10,543 nt of DNA from Endothia cerciana. Taxonomy: Eukaryota > Ascomycota > Sordariomycetes > Diaporthales > Cryphonectriaceae. The stretch covers positions 1 to 10,543 of the forward strand of contig JALRMH010000145.1 of NCBI GenBank assembly GCA_026119935.1, written 5' to 3'. This document shows positions 1 through 9,938 of the stretch, piece after piece (the stretch's first letter is position 1; every line of letters begins with the position of its first letter). The notes under the pieces are model-generated. The model worked only from the letters and a program-made list of their open reading frames with translations. It made no database searches and was not told where the DNA came from. The translations under genes were made by a program, and so were the position numbers.

Positions 1-3000
1 AAACAGCGATTAAAAAAAGGTGCTTATACTTATAGTAAACTTATTCTAGCTTATATTATATATATTAAGTAAGAAAGCTGCAAACTTTACTTTTCCTCTT
101 CTAGTATTTTATTAACTATTTCTATTACTTTTAAAAATACCTAGCAGAGATTATTTATCTCTATATCTAGCTATATACAGCGCTAGCCTATCTATAGATA
201 GATAAAGGCTTTGCTAGAAGGCTATACCTAGTCTTAATCTATCAGTATAAAAATCAGCGCTTTAATTGCATCGCTATAAAAAACCTATAGTCCTGAAATA
301 ACAGATGCAACTAATAAAGGGTACTAGCAGGTTGCGCTAGGCTTTTAGTTATAAAACCTCTAATCAGACAGCCTCTTTTCCTAAGCTGTGTAGAAGGCCT
401 AGGGAATCCTATACTAAAAACACCCTGAGTACAGCGCTAGGCTCCTTCTAGTAAATATTTTCTCCTGCAGCTCCTTTTAGCTCTCCTTAATTATATGCTA
501 AAGCAGGTCTTGCTAGGATAGGCATTTTGCTCTCGAATACTTAGCTGCTAGGCCTTTTTCTCCGCTACCTTAGCAGAGAATATAAGCGCTGTCTTATATT
601 TTAAGCTGCTAGAGAAACGCCTCGACGATCTAGCCCTTTTCCCTATACTCTCTAAGCACCTCTTTCTGCACCTAGTCGCATTTCTATTTCATCTATATAA
701 AGAGCTTATAGCTAAGTATCTGATTAAAAGCAAGCTAGTAGTCCTTCTTATCTGCTTTGCACTAATTGCAGAGCACTTTACTTATAGTATACTGTGTTCA
801 AGTATACTAGCTGTTAAGAACCTAGTTAAAGAGGATGCAGCAGCACCTTTTTTCTTCTAAGAACTAGCATATCTTATTACTAATATTCGCAGCTACTCTT
901 TTATTCTAGAGGAGGATAGCAAGACAAGCCTTTCTATCCTAGCCTGCTCAGCTGCTTTCTTACATATAGTCTTGCAGCTATATTAGCAGCTTAGTATAGA
1001 CTACTATATATATATTAAGGATATCTAGACCTATCCTTAATATATTAGTTGCTATAATTACTTAGCTGTTTTCTATTTATCTTTATAAAATAATAAGCTT
1101 ATTAAAAGCCTTGCCTACTTTACTATAATATACCTTATATTCTAGAGCAGTCTTAAAGCTCTTAACCTGCTAAATCATCCTTTTATAAATAAGCACTTTA
1201 CTTTTATCTTATTATATTAAGACCTAGGATATTATCCTATAAGTTATAGCCTCTATCTAATCAGAAGTAGTAGAGATTACCTAGTAGCTAATATTTTTTC
1301 AAATAATAGTAGTTTAGAAAACTACCGGATTAGAAATCTGCATTAAGCAGAAAAAAGATAGCTTATCTTTAAGTAGCAGTATAGCTGTTAGAAAGACCTG
1401 CTGCATACTATATACTGCGATTACTGCTCTAAGCTCTTGCAGCTTTAGTCGGAAGCTATCTCAGGCGTTAAGAGCTATATAGTATTCATCGATCATAACC
1501 TGATCCAGCTGCTCGCGAGCTCTTAGCTAGTTTATAAAGCTGCAGAACTGCTATATAAGGGCAGATTCTAGCATGATGAAAATAATCGCTGCAGCTTGAT
1601 TTACGCTAGCTCTAGCCTAGACGTGCGTATTAATCTAGTATGCCTAGCATCTTCAGACGAGATCGCTTTATAGTGCAAGAAGCAGGATAACTACGATCGT
1701 AACGCCCTAGGGCGAATAATATACTAGGAGCAGAAAAGAGAGAGCCTTTCTGCTGCTAGTCCTAGCGATCTGCAGGATAGGTATTTCCCCTTGCATAATT
1801 GCTTGCAGCACAGGCTCTTAGCTGCTTCGGAACTACGCCTTCTCCCTTAGCATCTGCTATAACTACCTAGAGAGGTTAGTCTTATAAAGCTGCTAAAAGC
1901 GCTGCAGCCGGCTCTGCTCTTATTCTTCCTTAAACACTTCCTTTTTCTGCTTAGATAGAATCCTAAGGGTGTAGTTGCTTTAAAAGCCTAAGAATTAATA
2001 CTACTAGCTATTAGCTTTTCAGAACTAGTCTCTTCAGGCAGCTATTTTAAACTAGCTCTGCTGCAGCTCTCTTCTATAGACTATCTAGGCTATTATTATA
2101 CTATGCCTAGCCTATATATCGAGGATATAATCAGCCTCTTGCTTATTGTCTGTCTAATTCTCTTTGCTACCCTCCTGCTAACTTTGCGTGCTGCTATAAT
2201 AGCTTTTGCTAAAGTATTAGCAAGCAATAGCAATTGCAATATACTGCTAGGTATTAATTATAATCTTAGCACTTATAAGCTGTATATTATATTATAAAAA
2301 AAGGTGCTTTATCTAGTCTAGCAGCTATAGCTGCGTACTTATAGTTGCTAGTTTAAAAGCTTGCTCTTCTTCTCTTTCTATTTCTATTATAACCTGATCA
2401 GCTTATAGCAGAGGGTTTCTCTCCTAGCTAGCTTCTAGAAGCCCTTTAATCTGCTGCTAAAAAGAGAGGGCGAGCTAGAGATACTAGATAAGAAGAGCCC
2501 TGACTTTATACAGCAGATAGTAGTAGATAATTTTAAGCTGCGCTATTGCGCAGTAGCTCTTGTAGTATAAGGTAATAAAACAGACTAGCCTGTTATAAAG
2601 AAAGATATTCTAGAGGCCTTTATATACCGAGTTCTCGGATTAGAGGGTAAGGATCTCTAAGGACTACGCTGGCTGCCCTTTAGTGAGGTGCATCAGAAGG
2701 AGCAGCTGCTCGCAGAACGTCTCGGCCTAGCAGCAGAACTAGCAGATAGCAGAGTTCTAAAGCTGTTAGGAGCGAGGATCGAACTACCTTATATATAACT
2801 CTACACTAGCTAAGATATAGTTTAGGAGCTACTGCTAGCTGTCTATAAGCTACTAATTCTGATAATCTATAAAGAATGAATAGCTAACTTAGTCTTTATA
2901 GTAATCATCCTTAAGAGAGGGCTAGTTAATAGGTAGCAGAGCTTCTAGGTCTAGGATCTTAAGCATCTTAGCAAGGCGCTGCTATACTAAGCTTAAAAGG

Positions 3001-4649
3001 CTGTAGATTATATTAGAGATCTAATTAGAGGAGAGCTGTATATTACTATAGATAATATAGTTATCTTGCTAGTTTATTCTGCTTTATATTAGGGTATTAT
3101 AGCAAATCTTCAAACTATATAATCTTGCTTTATAGATCTAGTCAAGCGGTATAGGCCTAGTTTTAGAGCTGATCGTCGTTATATATTAATTGACTTTTGC
3201 CTAGATAATCTTAAAGAGCTTAAAGCAGTGCTTTTATACTTGTTTTTCTAGCAACCCTACAGCTATATTAGCTTATTTCGCTGCTGCTATTTTATTCTTA
3301 CACTCGAGAAAAGCCTATAAGATAATAAGCATCTGAGCTAGCTTGATAACAGCTAAGTAGATAACTATATAATCAAGCAGCGTTTCCTAGCTACTATTCT
3401 GCTAAATGCTAAGAATAGCAAGAGCGCTTAAAAGAGCGCTCTTATATTTAGCATCTTATAGAGGATAGTCAAGGAGCTAGATAGTAAAGTCTAAGCATGC
3501 TCTGTCTTATTGCAGTAAAGCTTAAAAAGGCTCTACCCTTTAAACTATCTCAGCCTAGCAGAGAAGCTAGGTATAAAAATAGTCCTGCTTAGCTATAAAT
3601 ATATACGCTAGCTGCTAATCAGAGCTAAAAGGCTATATCTGTATAATATAGCTTAGGATATAGCGCTAGACATCTATATAGCGCTGCTATAAGCTGTCCT
3701 CTAGCTAGCTATTAAATAGCTGCTAAAGCTTAATATACTTATCTCTCTAGTTAACTTTAAACAAGATAGTATAGCTAGTAATAGTAGCTACTGCAGTATA
3801 CTAGGCTTTCTCAGCAACCTGCTAGAAGCTCTCCTATATAGCCTGCAAGATCAGCTTATCCTTCTAGATTAGTATAAAAAGCGCTTAGGTACTAATTAGA
3901 TTAAAGCCTGCTAGATAAGCTGCTTAGCCTACTCTGCGAAGCTATAGGTTAGGCTCTAGCTGCTTATTTTCTTCCTAGATTAGCCTATCTATCTAATTAG
4001 CTAGCAGCTCTTATATAGAACGAAACAACGCTGCGATCTGCTACTTTAGGTTATTCTTACGCACAGCAAGCTAGCTATCCTTATACTAGCTCTACTATTC
4101 TACCTCGAACTACCTGCTCACATACTAGCTAGGAAAGAGCCTCTAGCAGCGCACCTGCGTTCGCTATAAAATAAAAAAAGCAGCTTCCTAAGTAGATAAG
4201 CAGCTACTTATATAAGGATTCGCCTATCTGTATAAGAGGTAGTAATAGTCTTGCATCTTATAAGCCTGCTAGCTTATAAAAGAGCACTCCTGATATATAA
4301 GGCTATCTATCTAAATATCGCTAAGAAGGAAAATCAAGGTGCTAGTCAGGGCTAAGAATTAGAAATCTAGCAGGTTTTATTATATATAATAAATACTAGG
4401 TAAGCTCTGCACTAAGCAGGCAATCGCTTATCGCTTTTTTTTAAGCATCTAGTAGTATAATATAGCTAGATGCTTTACTATCTTATCTATAAAGACTTCG
4501 AATTAGCATTCCTTGTAAATAATAATACGCAATAGAGTATAGAAATAAAATAGATTAATATTATCAGCTATATTAAGGTGTAGATTAGAGCTAGTTGTTC
4601 AGCATCTCACTTTATTAGCAGTATATAGAATTATATATATAGGCGTTAA
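1..4649 (+). pseudogene. Very large RIP-degraded gene of unknown function, left end outside window
   Basis: I do not recognise the family. From about 483 to 4649, frame 3 reads as one continuous protein-like sequence broken only by TAG and TAA, plus one TGA at 2877. Of 14 TGA triplets on this strand here, only that one is in frame. Charged segments look like true protein, for example EQKRESLSAASPSDL near 1725, the acidic-basic block around 2460-2760, and the basic patch KRYRPSFRADRR near 3144. A C-x2-C pair lies at 1416-1427. At 1-480, frame 1 fits better: it has no TGA, whereas frame 3 has TGA at 294 and 426. A frameshift or intron must therefore lie between about 430 and 720. The Leu/Ile-rich stretch at 2103-2297 was probably a Pro/Thr-rich linker, because CCN and ACN become CTN and ATN. 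The only tryptophan codon I noticed is near 2670. The likely end is TAA at 4647. It could be a transposon protein or a duplicated host gene. Confidence 0.68.
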
Positions 4650-4661
4650 ATATTTGAACAC

Positions 4662-4817
4662 GTCGGATGCTTCTAATCAGAAGAGCGGCTTGAACTAGAG
4701 GTGGGTTAGAAGCATATTCTGATTCGTTCTTTCAATCGCGTCAGACGCCCCTGATTAGAAGAGCGGCTTAAACTAGGAGTGGGTTAGAAGCGCGTCCTGA
4801 TTCGTGCTTTTTACAAG
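4662..4817 (+). repeat. Tandem duplication of a 78-bp unit, weakly RIP-marked
   Basis: Two copies sit head to tail, 4662-4739 and 4740-4817. They share the core AGAAGAGCGGCTT, then GTGGGTTAGAAGC and CTGATTCGT, at the same spacing. Several differences are C/T or G/A transitions. The unit is richer in GC and CpG than the flanks. The length is 26 codons, so the preceding frame would stay in phase through both copies, but it meets stops in each, so I do not call it coding. In copy 1, GCTTCTAA (4669-4676) pairs with TTAGAAGC (4706-4713), and AATCAGAA (4675-4682) pairs with TTCTGATT (4717-4724). These are two interleaved inverted repeats. It may mark the edge of the large broken gene's element. Confidence 0.8.
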
Positions 4818-5028
4818 CGGGTCTTACTATATCAATCTTTAACCTGAAAAAATAGAGTTTGTAATTAAAATGCATCGTAGTGTCAGTAATACTTGAAATT
4901 TAAAAAGGATGTAGTTTATCAAGAGGCGATAAGACTTCAAATTAAAACAGAGCGAAAATCTTAAAATTTAGGTTAAAGACAGTTTGCAGAAGGAAAAACG
5001 ATCCCCTTACCCTAGTCTTTACTAGCGT
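4818..5028. other. Gene-free stretch with few RIP marks
   Basis: No open frame or known RNA is visible. Base use differs from the flanks: TCA and ACA triplets are common and CTAG/TATA words are scarce, so this piece seems largely to have escaped RIP. It may be single-copy DNA or a recent insertion between older degraded repeats. Confidence 0.5.
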
Positions 5029-5100
5029 GAAAAAAACGTCTATACAAAAAAACTGTCCTCTACCCTTGAGGATACTTTAATTTAAAGATAGACGCTTTTT
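5029..5100. other. Nested hairpin (inverted repeat)
   Basis: The outer arms CGTCTAT (5037-5043) and ATAGACG (5088-5094) are perfect complements. An A-run at 5031-5036 and a T-run at 5096-5100 extend them, with C5095 bulged. Inside, TCCTC (5056-5060) pairs with GAGGA (5068-5072) around a 7-nt loop. The T-run after the right arm resembles an RNA polymerase III terminator. The structure could equally be a small foldback element or chance. No A/B-box promoter was identified. Confidence 0.45.
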
Positions 5101-5403
5101 ATTATTCTTCTACTCTTTTTTATTATTTTAAATACTTTAGTTCTGATTAGCTATTAATAAAGTATTAGTAAAGCCTGCAGATTACACAAGTTAGCTTATT
5201 AAGTACTTTTAGCTAAAAGCTCTGTATTATAATATAATAACTAATATTTAAAGTCTAAGCTTAAAGTCTTAAACTTAAAGCTAGTAGGCTTTCTTTTTAT
5301 ATAAATAGCTAGCCTTAGCTAGCTTTTAATCCTTAGCTCTGTCACTTTATAACACCTGCTATTTGTAATATAAAGCTAAATTATTATAAGTTATATTTTA
5401 TTT
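5101..5403. other. AT-rich gene-free spacer with RIP-like composition
   Basis: No protein-like frame was found. It holds a T-rich run at 5101-5130, short direct repeats of an AAAGTCTAAG-like word at 5249-5280, and a small palindrome of AGCTAG words near 5307-5324. TAACACCTGCT at 5350-5360 is the exact reverse complement of AGCAGGTGTTA, a conserved word of the adjacent 131-bp repeat. The array may therefore have an inverted, decayed relic here. Confidence 0.4.
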
Positions 5404-5407
5404 GAAA

Positions 5408-5854
5408 GACAGACTACAGGCTAATAAGAGTTAATCTTAGCAGGTTAATAATAATAGATTAGAGTACAGCAGGTGTTAGCGTTTCTAAAAAGTTAAAGCG
5501 ATTAGAGATATAGAGTAATTAAAAAAAATTATATTAAGAGATAGACTATAGGCTATAAGAGTTAATCTTAGCAAGTTAATAATAATAAGCTAGAGTGCAG
5601 CAGGTGTTAGCGTTTTTAACAAGTTAAAGAGATCAGAGATATAAAGTAATTAGAAAAGATAATATTAAAAGACAGATTATATACTGTAAGAGTTGATCTT
5701 AGTAGGTTGATAATAATAGGTTAGAGTACAGCAGGTATTAGCGTTTCTAAGAAGTTAAAGCGATTAGAGATATAGAGTAATTAGAAAAGATTATATTAAA
5801 AGACAAACTACAGGCTATAAGAGTTGATCTTAGCAGATTAATAATAACAAGTTA
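5408..5854. repeat. 131-bp tandem repeat, 3.4 copies
   Basis: The copies are 5408-5539, 5540-5670, 5671-5801 and a partial one at 5802-5854. The marker AGCAGGTGTTA occurs at 5468 and 5599, and with one G-to-A change at 5730, exactly 131 bp apart each time. Most differences between copies are C/T or G/A transitions, as expected of RIP acting on a tandem array. There is no continuous open frame. It could be a subterminal repeat of a transposon or an independent minisatellite. It lies just downstream of the minus-strand broken gene. Confidence 0.9.
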
Positions 5855-5879
5855 CCTAAAGGCTTAGATTAAAAGAATA

Positions 5880-6857
5880 AGAGGAGAGGCATACTCTACT
5901 CTCTACTGCTTTTTATATTTGTTCTGATTAGAAGATAGTGTATTTTATTCCTGCCTGCTATCTATTTTAATAAATTATCCTTCCTAGCTTTTTCTTTCTA
6001 AAGCAATCCCCTAGCAGACTACTTCTGTTATATATTAGCTATTAAGTCCTTTTCTATCTTGATATTAACGCGCTTATCAATATAAGTAGTTTTACCTAGT
6101 TCGAGGTTAGAGGCTAATATGCCTAGCAGCTTTTAGCTAAACTACTAGAATGCTAGGTTAGCATTTGCTTTAATCAGCATAAGCAAACAGTAATATATAT
6201 AAATGCTTTCGCCTTACAGACAGCTAGATGCTTCCTATATATCTTAAATATATATAAGCTAGCTTTAATATACTAGATATAGTTAGCGCAGGCGCTTTTT
6301 TAAATGCTTAGGATCGAGTAGTATTTGAAAAAAGGAAGTATAATATAGGTAGAAGTTATATCCTTAAGCTTGCATATATACCTTGCAGCTCTCTAGGAAT
6401 AGTAATCGTAAGAGTTTTAGTTTCAGAAGCTAAAGAGAGCGATGATCAGAGCTAGTATGCATTATGTGTTAGTGTTATAGCTTAGCAGAGCAAGGTATTT
6501 GCTTAAAGGCCTGAAGCTAGAGAGCTTGATAAAGATAGGGTTTAGCTAGATTTGCTGAAATCAGGACTTCTCTACTATCTAAAAGCTCTGCTCTTATAAA
6601 GAGAGGAGCCGGGCGAAGGTATTTCCGATCGCCTGCGCTGTTATCTCCTCAGTATTAAAGATCTATATGCTATACAGCTAGCTAACAAACCTCTTTAAAG
6701 TCTAGAATTAAAGAACGTAATGCAAGTCTCTGTGCTTATTATATATCTGCATATAGTTAGGCTAAAGCATAGTTTTAAAAAGTAGAAGCTGATCCTATGC
6801 AGGTATAAAGACTATTAGGTATATAGAGGTAAAGACAGGCTTGCTATTGCTAGCTAT
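5880..6857 (-). pseudogene. RIP-degraded minus-strand gene of unknown function, about 325 codons
   Basis: I do not recognise the family. Reading the minus strand leftward from 6857 gives a protein-like frame interrupted mainly by TAG and TAA, with about three TGA. The start is inferred at ATA 6857-6855 in the context ACT-ATA-GCT: a G-to-A change of ATG would give MASNSKPV, a normal-looking N-terminus after a pyrimidine-rich leader. Downstream are readable basic or mixed segments such as NKHRDLHYVL and IGNTFARLLSL, then SQRAARYICKLKD and IYRKHLAVCKAKAF. Near the C-terminus there is a basic run, DCFRKKKLGR. No tryptophan codon was noticed, consistent with TGG-to-TAG change. The end is uncertain: the frame fades between about 5940 and 5860, against the tandem array. 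It is divergent from the gene at 7377. Confidence 0.52.
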
Positions 6858-6903
6858 AGTAGGCGAGAAAGATAAAGGTGTTGAAAAGAAAGAAGAGGGT
6901 TAG

Positions 6904-6933
6904 TAGTTTAAAGTAGTTTAAAGTAGTTAGAAG
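6904..6933. repeat. 10-bp direct repeat, about 3 copies
   Basis: TAGTTTAAAG occurs twice in tandem, followed by a diverged third copy, TAGTTAGAAG. It lies upstream of the minus-strand gene, in its pyrimidine-rich leader, and has no evident role. Confidence 0.7.
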
Positions 6934-7261
6934 AGATAAGAAGTTATATAAGCTTCTGATCAGAGCTGTTCTATATTATTTATTACTAGATAGAAAAGTA
7001 AGTATATAATTCACTATAAAGAGTAGATTACTATAGTAAGAAAGAGCTTATAGTAAATTACAGCTATTAGTAAATTATTTAAGTATATAAGTTATATAAA
7101 TATAGAAGTTATACAAGCCTATATAGGGCAATTATATTTAATAATTAAGGATCTTCTATAGAAAGATCTGCTTTTACTAGCTCTTCTTGCTTATTTCTAA
7201 TCCTTTATTTCTACTAAATAATAATAACTTTAACTATAAAGCTATCTTTAAAGATTAGCCC

Positions 7262-7301
7262 TATCTACCCCCCCCTTCTTCTTTTTTTTCCTTACCCTGC
7301 T
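7262..7301 (+). promoter_or_regulatory. Pyrimidine tract with C8 run, putative core promoter
   Basis: Eight consecutive C residues (7268-7275) are followed by an almost pure C/T run to about 7300. It starts some 115 bp before the inferred start codon at 7377. C/T-rich stretches at this position are typical of fungal core promoters. It is also the most C-rich segment of the window, consistent with CpC and CpT being poor RIP targets. Confidence 0.45.
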
Positions 7302-7376
7302 TTTTGTTAAGAGCTTTAAAAGCAAGCTCTTCTACTATACTCTGTAAGAATTATATATAATAGATCAGAGCCTATA

Positions 7377-9383
7377 ATATCAGACTAGAAAGGAAAGAAA
7401 CTAGCTGCTAGCGCTAATATGCTAATCCTATCTTTTAAAAAGGCCTAGGTAAGACTGCTTAATAGCTACTAAAGCTAGTAGAGCTAGCTATCTTGCTTAT
7501 CTCGCTTTAGTAGTGCCCCTTCTTAATAGTTAAACCTCTTCTAAAATATAGCTAATAAGATTTAGAAGGAATTCGATAGAAAAGAGAAGAGGCGCTTCAC
7601 AACGCCTGCTAGAGAAGCCTAGTCTATCCTTTCTACACCTATACCTGCACTATTTATAATACTACCTTAATAACACCTAGATACAGCGCCTGATTTAAGC
7701 TAAGTAATTATAAATTTAATAAATATAAGCTATTTTGCAATTAGTAGTGCTCTGTTAATAAAGCGTCTAGACTACTTTGACCTAGAGCTACTTAATCTTT
7801 TATTAGAGAGGGCAGGCGTGATTTTCTAGCACTTTTTCTTAAAGATCACCTTTCACTAGAAGCTATATAATAATAAAGACTAGTCTTTAAAAGCAAGCAC
7901 ACTTAGCAAGATATATTAGATATATACAGCATTTGCTATTTATAATATTAAAGCCTTTATCTTATAGCATAAGCAGATTATAAATACAGCACTAATAAGC
8001 CTAATTAGATAGTAGTTAATAGACTTAGCTTGCTATATATAGATGCTAAACTAAGTTTTTAATTTCAAAAGTAAGATAATCTTATACTATAAAAGGAAAT
8101 ACAGCTTAGAAGTACGCTAGGTAGTTATCTCTTATCTTTATAAGAACTACTAGTTTATAGCGATCTATAACTACTACTACTATATTATCTAAGTTCTAGA
8201 TTCCTTCTATTATAAGAAGAAAGCAGTTTAAAGAATAATTATTAGCCTAATTAAGCTGCATCTGAATATAATAAAGAGGCTGCTTAAAGATAAAGCCCTT
8301 ATCTATTAGTATATTAGGACGTTTCTGCAGGAAGATAGATAGAGCTACAGCCTATATATAGCGAATAACCTACGCTTCTTTTTCTAGGAACTAGAGCAGC
8401 AGAACAGTAGAGCGTTTACTAACTAGCAGCGATTAGCTTTATATATAAAGTTAGATAGCAGCAGCATCCTGCTTTAGCAATATATTGAAAAGGCCTTTCT
8501 AATAGCAATCTGATCAGAGCTAGGCTTAGCAGAAGGGGTTTTATAAAAGAGCGAATTCCCTAAGAAAAGCCTAAATGCTTAGAGGTATAATAGCAGTATT
8601 AAAGGGTTTGCAAAGCTGCAGATCTTAGATAGAGCTAAAAAGGCTTAAGTTAACCTAACAAACTTCTAGCTTAGCTCTATAAGAGTAGTTAATTTCGCAC
8701 TATAAGCAGCTAATCAGATACACTACTCGCTACTACTTATACTACCTAGCCCTATAGCAGCAGAGCAGTATATACCTTTACCTACCTTAGTGCTTAAAAG
8801 TATAAAAACACTATTACCTAAAAGGCTTAGCTTAAGCTTTATAAAAGGCATAATATAGATTAAGATTGTGAGAAAGGGCTATACTGCTATACTGCCCTCT
8901 GTATTGCTTATTTACTCTTCTAAGAGCTCTGATCAGGGTGTAGCGTCTCTGTAGGGCTCCTCTCTAAGGGGCTCTCTTATAGATTTCAAGATAATGCCAG
9001 GCATTAATGCGATGATCTCTCTACCTAGGCCCTCTTAGTAGCCGGAAGGAATGCTGCGATCCTTCAGCAGCAAAGATATAGCCTAGCAGGCGATTGCAAA
9101 ATCTATATCCTAGATAAGTCTTAGACAGAAGCCCTTGTTAAAGACTTTAAGTTTAAAGAGTAATATATTTATAGTGAGCTGCGCCTTAATAGAAGCTTTA
9201 TAAGGGCGATCAAGACAGGGCTACTGCTTACTATTCCCTATACCTATCGCGAACCTATCTCAGCAGCTTATGCTAACTTATAAAGCTGGTTTTAAAAGAT
9301 AGCAGAGAGTGCTAGACAGGCCTGTAGAGAGGGAGAGCACTAATTAGGGCTGGGAAGCAAAAGCAGAGAGGGCCTAAAGGTAA
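7377..9383 (+). pseudogene. RIP-degraded gene of unknown function, about 650 codons
   Basis: I do not recognise the family. Frame 3 reads as protein across the whole span with TAG/TAA interruptions. Of ten TGA triplets on this strand, only one (8511) is in frame. The start is inferred at ATA 7377-7379: restoring ATG gives MSD followed by a lysine-rich start, KGKKLAASANML, 10-20 residues in. An intact ATG also exists at 7419. The N-terminal third is polar and basic (KEFDRKEKRRFTTPAREA near 7566-7620). The middle is rich in Ile, Tyr and Lys, with a Tyr run near 8172-8186. The C-terminal third has readable blocks such as RQKPLLKTLSLKS and LMLTYKAGFKR, then ends among charged residues (WEAKAERA). 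Stop candidates are TAA at 9375 and 9381. It could be a transposon-borne protein or a duplicated host gene. Confidence 0.65.
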
Positions 9384-9476
9384 GAGGCGAGCAGGCCTGC
9401 TTAGGTACTAAAGTCTGGAAGATAGTAAAAGGGGAAAGAGAATAAAAAAATAAAATTAGTTATAGTTGAGTAGGAT
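9384..9476. other. Short 3' flank of the third broken gene
   Basis: It contains the perfect palindrome GCAGGCCTGC at 9391-9400 and an A-rich stretch at about 9440-9456 that could have held a polyadenylation signal. No gene is seen. Confidence 0.4.
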
Positions 9477-9938
9477 AGTAGAAGGGAGAGACTACCTAGC
9501 AAGAGGAGTAAAGATATAACAGGTATAGAGATGTAGTATTGTTTTTTCTTCTTCTTTTACTTTAGAGGGAGCATTTCTATACTATAGCTCTAATTATTAC
9601 TAACCTAGCTCTAGCGAGCTATTAATATAGCTAGATTCTTATAAATATAGCCTTGTTCTTCTTACTTAACTTAATAATGCATAATTACTTCTTAATTAAA
9701 GTATAATAATAGAAGGAAGAGACTACTTAGCAAGAAGAGCAGAGGTATAACAGGTATAGAAATATAATATTATTTTTTCTTCTTCTTTTACTTTAAAGAG
9801 AGTATTTCTATACTATAGCTTTAATTATTACTAACCTAGCTCTAGCAAGCTGTTAATACAGCTAAATTCTTATAAATATAGCCCTGTTCTTCTTGCTTAA
9901 CTTAATATATAACTACTCTTTAGTTAAAGTGTCCTACA
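9477..9938. repeat. 231-bp direct repeat, two copies
   Basis: Copy 1 is 9477-9707 and copy 2 is 9708-9938. They align end to end, with matching blocks AGACTAC, TATAACAGGTATAGA, a long T/C run (TTTTTTCTTCTTCTTTTACT) and ATAAATATAGCC. Differences are nearly all C/T or G/A transitions (for example CCTAG/CTTAG and GAGGAG/GAAGAG), which is RIP-like. The right part of the unit (ATAAATATAG through AACTTAATA) recurs in the array that follows. Confidence 0.9.

Larger units (their letters stand above)
6858..7376. promoter_or_regulatory. Divergent intergenic region between two broken genes
   Basis: No protein-like frame was found here. On the minus strand the piece just upstream of the left gene (about 6860-6945) is rich in C and T. 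On the plus strand a C/T tract lies ahead of the right gene. Pyrimidine tracts near transcription starts are usual in filamentous fungi. A TATATAAATATAG word lies at about 7094 and a near-palindrome, GATCTTCTATAGAAAGATC, at 7150-7168. A shared bidirectional promoter is an inference from layout only. RIP has probably destroyed it. Confidence 0.4.

Noticed and set aside
2103..2297. 64-codon open frame beginning with ATG
   Set aside because: It is a stop-free piece inside the much longer decayed frame, not a separate gene. Its Leu/Ile richness and membrane-like look are best explained by Pro/Thr codons mutated by C-to-T.
1..4649. Telomere-linked helicase, LINE or LTR polyprotein, or Starship captain gene
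   Set aside because: No Walker, YxDD, DDE, integrase zinc-finger or tyrosine-recombinase motif could be seen. Decay may hide them, but naming a family would be a guess.
5408..5854. CRISPR-like array
   Set aside because: Whole 131-bp units are conserved with no unique spacers.
1..9383. Reassigned genetic code with UAG/UAA as glutamine
   Set aside because: Tryptophan and methionine codons are also nearly missing, TGG/CCA is depleted in non-coding parts as well, and repeat copies differ by the same transitions. Mutation explains all of this and reassignment does not.
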